Below are positions 54,669 to 61,300 of a stretch of DNA of 64,000 bases, piece by piece (positions within the stretch are counted from its first letter, which is position 1; each line of letters begins with the position of its first letter). Origin of the DNA: DATGWF01 sp035299585 (GTDB lineage Bacteria > Actinomycetota > Actinomycetes > Actinomycetales > Microbacteriaceae); contig DATGWF010000077.1 of the NCBI GenBank assembly GCA_035299585.1, positions 1 through 64,000 of the forward strand. Reading direction: 5' to 3'. The notes beneath the pieces were generated by a model. It made no database searches and had not been told where the DNA came from. It was given only the letters and a program-made list of their open reading frames with translations. The position numbers and the translations under genes were made by a program.

Positions 54669-55784
54669 ATGGATTCTTCGATTCCCTTTTCTGCGGCAAT
54701 GTTCGAAGCCATCGGGGAACCGATCGCGATCGGTCGGCCGGTCTCGATCGAGGGCGAAATCGTCGACGTCGAAATCGTCTGGATGAGTGCCTCGCTCCGA
54801 GAGCTCGCCATTGCCGCGAACATCACGAGCATGCGGCTCTCCGAGGTCTACCCGGAGATGGTCGACAGCGGCTGGCTCGAAGAGCTCGTTATCGCGCGAG
54901 CGACCGGCCGACCGTCGACCCGCTTCCGGCCCCGACAGCTCGAAGGCCAAGTGCTCGAAGTCATCGAAATCACTGCTCGGTGGGCGGGAGACTGGCTCGT
55001 CGCAACCGTGCATAATCTCAGCACGCGCGCGAGTTCAAACGCCGACATGATTCGAGCCGCGGCCATGGTCACCGAAATGATGGCAGCGAACCCGGTGTTC
55101 GCGCGCATCCTCCTGCCGAACCAGACCCTCGAGTTTTCGACTCGTGCGTGGCTCGAGGGACGCAGTGGAATCGCGGCAACATTCGACGAGATGGTCCTCG
55201 AGGAGGAGCGCGAACGCGTCGAGACCTGGCAGGCGACGCCGGTCCACGAGCGCGAACCCGTTCTCATGTTTCGCGCGCACCATGGAAACGGGCAGGTGCG
55301 TTGGTATTCCGTCCATGCCGAGGTCATCGCCGAGACCGGCATCGAGGTGCAGGTGGTCTCGGATGTCGACCACTATCTCCGGGAGACCCGAGCGTCTGAG
55401 CGGCTCGCACGCGACCTGCACGGCCAGCTGGAGGTGCTCACGAGCGCGCTCGATGCATCGACCGACGGTTTTGCGATCTGGCGCGCTCAACGAAACGAAC
55501 GCGGCGAGATTATGACCTTCATGCTCGAATTCATGAATACGGTCGGGGCGGCGCCAACGGGGCTCTCGCCCGACCTCCTCGTCAATCGAACGATTGAATC
55601 GGTCGTCGGACCGGAGCAGAGCGAAGGCCTCAAGGCGGCGTTCGCCCTGGTGATTCAGCGCAACGAACCCCAGGTTCGACGGGTCACGGTCGACAGTCCT
55701 GCTGGATGGGTTGGCACGTTTGAAAACCGTGTCGCCCCCATCGGCCACGATTGCGTCGTGGCCTCGTTCCGCCTCGTCCCTTAG
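54669..55784 (+). CDS. Triple-PAS protein without output domain
   Basis: Soluble protein of 371 residues that reads as three PAS-like units: about 8-115 (AIGEPIAIGRPV to DWLVATVHNLS), 128-245 (ILLPNQTLEFSTRAWLEG to EVQVVSDVDHYLRE) and 255-371 (ALDASTDGFAIWRAQRNERG to CVVASFRLVP). A coiled linker (ASERLARDLHGQLEVLTSAL) precedes the third. No histidine kinase, GGDEF, EAL, STAS or HTH output follows; the protein ends 3 residues after the last strand. TAGGCT (54627-54632) may be its promoter. Function unknown; a regulator acting by protein contact is one possibility. Confidence 0.7.
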   Translation: MDSSIPFSAAMFEAIGEPIAIGRPVSIEGEIVDVEIVWMSASLRELAIAANITSMRLSEVYPEMVDSGWLEELVIARATGRPSTRFRPRQLEGQVLEVIEITARWAGDWLVATVHNLSTRASSNADMIRAAAMVTEMMAANPVFARILLPNQTLEFSTRAWLEGRSGIAATFDEMVLEEERERVETWQATPVHEREPVLMFRAHHGNGQVRWYSVHAEVIAETGIEVQVVSDVDHYLRETRASERLARDLHGQLEVLTSALDASTDGFAIWRAQRNERGEIMTFMLEFMNTVGAAPTGLSPDLLVNRTIESVVGPEQSEGLKAAFALVIQRNEPQVRRVTVDSPAGWVGTFENRVAPIGHDCVVASFRLVP

Positions 55785-56149
55785 CTGAGAAGCGCCCCGG
55801 CCAGCGCGACAAAAATGCCGACGAAGATGGCTGGCGTCAGAAACATCGGGACCCACAACCAACGAGCGTGCGACCGAGTGGCTCGAGCGCTCGCCGAGGT
55901 GGCGTTCACCGATGCGAGGTCCTCGGCGATGGCTTTCGCGTCGGCGGCCGCCCCAAACTCGGCAAGCGCGCCAAGAATGCCCGAGGCGAGCAGAATTCCG
56001 AGGGTTGCCCACACGGCGAATGTGCCCGTCGCCCGAATCTCGTCGATGATGCCGACCGTTGTGATGAGCAGAAATGTCGGGGCCAGTTGGGCCACGATGA
56101 GTTGGTTCCGGGCGCGCGCCCAGGAAGCGAGCAACTCGTTCTCGGTCAT
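55781..56149 (-). CDS. Membrane protein, unknown function
   Basis: Protein of 122 residues with three predicted helices: about 18-38 (IVAQLAPTFLLITTVGII), 44-66 and 98-120. A soluble loop of about 30 residues rich in Ala, Asp and Ser lies between helices 2 and 3. No family recognised. ATG 56149 sits behind GAGGAG with about 5 nt spacing. The stop overlaps the PAS gene stop tail-to-tail. It lies 44 bp downstream of the GNAT gene on the same strand, so co-transcription is plausible. Confidence 0.6.
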   Translation of the reverse strand: MTENELLASWARARNQLIVAQLAPTFLLITTVGIIDEIRATGTFAVWATLGILLASGILGALAEFGAAADAKAIAEDLASVNATSASARATRSHARWLWVPMFLTPAIFVGIFVALAGALLS

Positions 56150-56193
56150 GTCACTCCTCTCTGCAAAGCGGTGCGCAACGAGCGTAGCAAGCG

Positions 56194-56742
56194 TCACTCG
56201 GTTTCGAGACGACGGCCGGCCTTCCAAGCCTCGACGGTCGTCTCAAAGATGAGTTCGGGGCCGTCCTCCTCGTCAATTTGGACCCCGATTTCCGGAACGT
56301 CAAGCCGGTGAATCAACGCGATGGAGGGTGCGTTCGTTGGTGAAACCGTGTAGCGCAATCGGCGCACCCCCTCTTGCGTGCTCGCCCAGTCCCACATCGC
56401 CCGGACGGCTTCTCCAGCGAATCCTTTGCCTCGTTCCGCTTCGGCAACCCCAAGCCCAATCTCGGCCATTCCGCTCGCGTCCGGAGCGGCGTGGAAGGAG
56501 ATGCTTCCGACCGCCAGATTACGTGCGCGGTCGACCATGATCCGGTAGTACCACGAGATGTGCGTCGGGTTGGAGGCGACGTCTGCGGCACGGTTCGCCC
56601 GCGGTAGTGGCTCGTTCGAGTACACCCCGTGCGGGTTCGCAAATGGCCGGTCCTCGAGCGTTCCGGTCTTGAGCTCGCGTTCGGTGACGAGCACGAGGTC
56701 GAGTCGAGCGGATCGGATCATTGTCATCGGTTCGTGAGGCAT
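56194..56742 (-). CDS. RimJ/RimL-type GNAT acetyltransferase
   Basis: Protein of 182 residues with a GNAT fold of the RimJ/L kind: RSARLDLVLVTERELKTG at the start, RNLAVGSISFHAAPD, then the acetyl-CoA loop EIGLGVAEAERGKGFAGEAVR near residue 100 and the ending typical of motif B (SIALIHRLDVPEIG). The substrate is unknown; N-terminal protein or small-molecule acetylation are the usual roles. TAGCCT (56749-56754, minus) is 6 nt upstream of ATG 56742, so it is probably leaderless; ATGs at 56727 and 56721 are alternatives. Confidence 0.82.
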   Translation of the reverse strand: MPHEPMTMIRSARLDLVLVTERELKTGTLEDRPFANPHGVYSNEPLPRANRAADVASNPTHISWYYRIMVDRARNLAVGSISFHAAPDASGMAEIGLGVAEAERGKGFAGEAVRAMWDWASTQEGVRRLRYTVSPTNAPSIALIHRLDVPEIGVQIDEEDGPELIFETTVEAWKAGRRLETE

Positions 56743-56867
56743 AGGTTCAGGCTAGGGCCCACCGCGACGATTCCCGCTCCGGGTGGCTCAAGGCAAACAC
56801 ATCGAACGTCGAACTTCGGGGTTTCCTCACGGGAAATCCTGAAGAGTCTCGAATCGTTCACAAACGC

Positions 56868-56904
56868 CGAAAGCTGGCCCACCGCACGGGCAGGCCAGCT
56901 TTCG
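56868..56904 (-). terminator. Hairpin terminator of the second LAxTG protein gene
   Basis: Perfect 12-bp stem CGAAAGCTGGCC / GGCCAGCTTTCG with a 13-nt loop, starting 12 bp past the stop at 56917. The rest of 56743-56916 shows no gene. Confidence 0.8.
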
Positions 56905-56916
56905 AGGTTCGCGCGA

Positions 56917-58011
56917 CTAGGCCGCGCGGCGGCGTGCGAGCATCAGGCCCGCGACGGCGATGAGGGACAGCGCAATCGCGCCGGCCGCGGTCATTGCCGA
57001 AGCGTCCACACCGGTCGATGCCAGAGCTACCGGGGTCGGGGTCGGCGTCGGGATCGGGGCCGAAGACGTCCAGTTGATGACGTTCGCGTTCTCGAGACCC
57101 ACGTTCAGGCGGCCGCTGAAGGTATCGAACTCAACCGAATTGGCGGCGACTCCATCGGCCCAGGTGATCTGGTCCGCGCTGACGCAGTCGTCGTTGTTGT
57201 AGTTCGCAGCGAACAGGGTGTCCGGGTCCCACAGGATGAATGCGACGACAGTCGCAGAGGCGCCCGGTTCGATGGTGACGTCGTCGATGTGGACGTACCA
57301 CGAGTCGCCCGACATTTCCGAGACCGTGGCGCTGTATTCGGCTCCGGCGTCGCCCCATGCCATTGTTCCGGGAGCGTCACACTCGTCGCCGTGGGTGGCC
57401 CACATGGCGCTGGCATCGTTGAGAGCGGCCATAGCGTCCTCGTCCTCATCGACCGGCAGATCCAGCGAGCTCGTGGCGGAGTTCTGGAACGCGCGCAGGC
57501 CGCCGCCGTCGACGGTGGAGCTGCTGCTGCCCCAGTCAGTGTAGAAGCCGAGGTCGACCGTGATGGCCTCGGTGCCGACATTCGTGTACGTCACGGCGTG
57601 ACGAAACAGGTCACCTTCGACGTAGTAACGCTGCTCGGACACAGCCGAGAGGTTGTTGTCGGCCAGTACCGAGTTCGACGCAGTGCCGGTCAGGGTGACA
57701 TCGCCGTTATCGGCTACAACCCGGTCAAGATCGGCGTCGACGTTAGTGGCGAGCGAGTCGTAGCTGCTCCAGTCGTCGAAGCTGATCTGCGCTTCGAGGC
57801 CCGTGTCGAGCACGTCGGTGTACTCGTCGAAACCGTCACCAATGAGGTCGGCGTCGTTGGCGTTGAGATAATCCGATTCGGCATCCCAGCTCGAGTGGCC
57901 GACCTCGACGGTCGAACCGTCCCAAGGTGCTGCATGTGCGGCCATTGCCGGAACGATGGTGAGCGCTGCGGCTGCTGAAACAGCAGTCAGGCGCACGAGT
58001 GTTTTCTTCAT
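56917..58011 (-). CDS. Secreted Asp-rich surface protein with LAxTG sorting signal
   Basis: Protein of 364 residues. The signal peptide (MKKTLVRL, Ala-rich core, AHA cleavage near residue 28) is followed by an acidic mature domain with many Asp, Ser and Thr and one Cys pair region (DECDAP and NDDCVS). Beta-rich segments such as FRHAVTYTNVGTEAITVDLGF and IEPGASATVVAFILWD resemble conserved-repeat or Ig-like wall-protein folds. A PTPTPTP linker precedes LASTG, a hydrophobic helix and the tail ARRRAA, a class E sorting signal like that of the protein at 2996-3991. Function is unknown; anchoring to peptidoglycan by a sortase encoded elsewhere is expected. Confidence 0.82.
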   Translation of the reverse strand: MKKTLVRLTAVSAAAALTIVPAMAAHAAPWDGSTVEVGHSSWDAESDYLNANDADLIGDGFDEYTDVLDTGLEAQISFDDWSSYDSLATNVDADLDRVVADNGDVTLTGTASNSVLADNNLSAVSEQRYYVEGDLFRHAVTYTNVGTEAITVDLGFYTDWGSSSSTVDGGGLRAFQNSATSSLDLPVDEDEDAMAALNDASAMWATHGDECDAPGTMAWGDAGAEYSATVSEMSGDSWYVHIDDVTIEPGASATVVAFILWDPDTLFAANYNNDDCVSADQITWADGVAANSVEFDTFSGRLNVGLENANVINWTSSAPIPTPTPTPVALASTGVDASAMTAAGAIALSLIAVAGLMLARRRAA

Positions 58012-58193
58012 TGAGTTGCCCCTTCGTGGACACGAATCGGCGGGTATGCTCCGCCATCGTTAGCGTAGCAGCGGGTCTCTCTCGGACCGAACGCGTTCGC
58101 GACTCGAGGTGGGCAGGCGGCGAGTGGAGAAACAGTGCGGGCCCGAACAGTCCACAGTTCGCCTGTGGCGCCGCTCCTCACGAGCGGATACGG

Positions 58194-58266
<73 letters not shown>

Positions 58267-58396
58267 ATGCCCAAAGGCACGGCTCCAGTGTACGACGTTG
58301 TCGGTATGGCAAAAACCAGCGGGAAACCCCAAAAAAAAGCATGAAACTGGCACGAAATTGGCGTCGCGCTATATAGAGGCACAATACCCTTGAAAC

Positions 58397-61300
58397 ATGC
58401 GGTGGTTGACAGCAACCGCGGTGTCCGCGCGCCTTCGCGCCGGTGCCGCGGCTGTGGCGACCCTTGCGCTCGTGGCCTCTGGTCTCGTTGTGGAATCCGG
58501 GGTCGATGCCGACGGCGCCTGGGGCGCTCCCACGCGTGTCGCATCGAACCTGCTCATCAACCTCGACGGCAACGACACCACGAGCCTCGCCGCGAGCTCG
58601 CCGACGAGCTGGAACAGCATCGCTCCAGCGTCGTCGCTCGTGTCGAGCACGCTCCGCAACGTGACTCGGTACAACTCCGGTGGCATCGGCGGTCTGACAC
58701 TTCCAGCGGCTGGCCAAGCTGCCGGAGGCGCGGCATTCGTGGCGGGAACCGGGGCCGTCGCGGGAGCACAGTCGGCCGACATGTGGATCAACCCCTCGAA
58801 CCTCAACACCGGCTGGAACATCATCGCTTCCCGATGGTTTTCCGATAGCGCGGGTTCTTCAGCTGCCGTCCAAGACTGGCACTTCGCCATTTTCGTGAGC
58901 GGTTCCACCGGTCTGCTTCGCCTCGACACCACCTCCCGCACCGGCAGCAACCCGATCTACGGCTCCCAGACATTCCCGACCACGGGCGCGAATGTGTGGT
59001 ACCACGTCGGGTTCACCATCGATGCCAGTGGAAACGCTCAGCTGTACGTCAACGGTCGAGCCGACGGAAGCGCGACGGTTGCAAACGCAATCACGGGAAG
59101 CTCGTCTGCGCAACTCTGGGTCGGCGACCAACGCGGCGGTATGGGTTCGTTCCCGGGCGTCATCAGCAAATTCCGGATCTACAACACCGCGCTGACCGCC
59201 GCCCAAATGCAGCAGAACTATCAGGCGGAAGGCTCGCTCTACGGCTACCCCGTGGTGACGTTCAAATCGAACTACAGCGGCGGTCCGGCTGACACCTTCC
59301 AGAACGTCGGCTACAACGTGGCGACCGCCCTGACCGGGAACACCTTCACCCGCACCGGATACAGCTTTGCCGGTTGGGCGACGAACGCCAACGGCACGGG
59401 CACGACATATGCCAACGGCGCAAACATCACGACAACGTCGACGAGCGGCGTGGACCTCTACGCGCAATGGGCGCTCAACCCGGTGAGCCCGACCGTGAGC
59501 GGCACTCCTCGGGTCGGTCAAGCACTCACCGGCACCGCGGGTGTCTCAACAGCCCCGAGCGTCACGTCGAGCTATCAATGGCAGCGATCCGTCGACGGCT
59601 CGACCGGTTGGACCGATATTGCCGGTGCGACCGCCATCAGCTACACGGCCGTGACGGCCGATGCGGGCAACTTCCTCCGTTTGCGCCAGACCATCACCGA
59701 CGGCACCGTGAGCGCGAGTGGGACGAGTACCAACACGACGGTCGTGCTCTCGGCCAACAGTGCGGCAGCCACGGCTGGCGTGAACAACGCGGTGACCGAT
59801 CTCATCCCGGCCGTGCCCAATGACAGCAACGTGGTGAACGTCACGATTGTGTCCTCGAACCTCAGCACCGGACGGCTGAAGTGGAACGCGACCCCGGCGA
59901 ACCTCACCGGGGTACTCGGTGCCGACCCGAACACCACCGGCTGGATTCCGAAAGAGACGCATTCGAGCACATGGGCGACCGCGGGATTCCCGATTCTCAG
60001 TTTCCGCGGAACCGGTGCCGACGTTCGCACCGCGATGGCGACACTGAACTACACCTCGACGACGGTGCAAACCGACACGCTGCGCATCTATGTGAACTCC
60101 GGGAGCAGTCAAGACGCGCACGCTCTGAACTACATTCCGATCGTCGACAACGGCAACCAGCTCACCTTCCACTACTACGCCTTCCAGACCCAGACCGCGC
60201 GAATCTGGACCGACACCCAGGCATACCTTCAGGGGCTCACCGACATCGGCACCGGAGTGGTTTCGCCGAACAAGTGGCACCTCATGACACCGCGGTACTG
60301 GATTGAAGACAGCCGCGGTTGGGGACTCAGCGCCTGGGCCGGCAGGCCTGCCGCAAACAACGTGCTGCTCGGGGGCACGGCAAACGCTGGCTCATCGAGC
60401 TGGTACTACCCGGCCGGCACGGACGGGTACACGAGCCAATCCATTTTCTCGGTCAACGCAACCGCGCAAACCGGCTTCTACGGAGCCACGTGGTACCCGC
60501 AAGACGCCGGCACGTCTGTCAGCCGCGGCATGGAGTACTGGTGCAACAGCTGCACGATGTCGAACGGAAACATCTCGGGGACGGGAACGTTCTTTGCCTG
60601 GGATGACATTCCTCGTGACACCACCGCCATCGGCGCGTACATTGCGGAGACCTGGTCGAGCACTCCGCTCGCCACCTCGACAAGCTCGACCGCCGCGCAA
60701 ACCGTTCGGACCGTTGTCGGCCCGGACGCTCCGACCGGACTCTCCGCGACACCGAGCACATCGACAAGTGTCACCCTGAACTGGACCGCTCCCGCGAGCA
60801 CGGGCACGGACCCCGTCACCGACTACACGATTCAGACCTCCAGCGACCAGTCCACTTGGACGACCTTTGCCGACGGAGTCTCGAGCGCGACGACCGCGAC
60901 CGTCACCGGATTGATGACCGGGCAAACCTATTGGTTCCGAGTTGCGGCGGTGACGAGCACCGGCGGTGCGTATTCGACGACGGCTTCGGCGTTCACGACG
61001 CTGACCGGGAATACCAACGCGCTCGGTGGATACTCCGTGCCCTCGAACCTCACCGGAACAATTCGGGTACTGCTCTGGTCGAGTAACCCGAACGGCAAGC
61101 TCTCTGTCACCTCGGCGACCAACATCGACGGCGGCATCCGGAACACCGCGAACTATCCCGACACGAACGCCTACACCCCGATCAACGGATTCAACCCGGC
61201 GACCATTCTGAGCGCGGGCCGCATGATCGGTCTCGTCGACACCAGTGCGAGCGAACTCAACGCAGCGCTCGCAACGCTGAAGTATTCCTCCGCGACCGCC

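Noticed and set aside
58012..58193. c-di-GMP (GEMM) riboswitch in the leader of the LAxTG gene.
   Set aside because: Small hairpins exist but none of the conserved GEMM bases are present.
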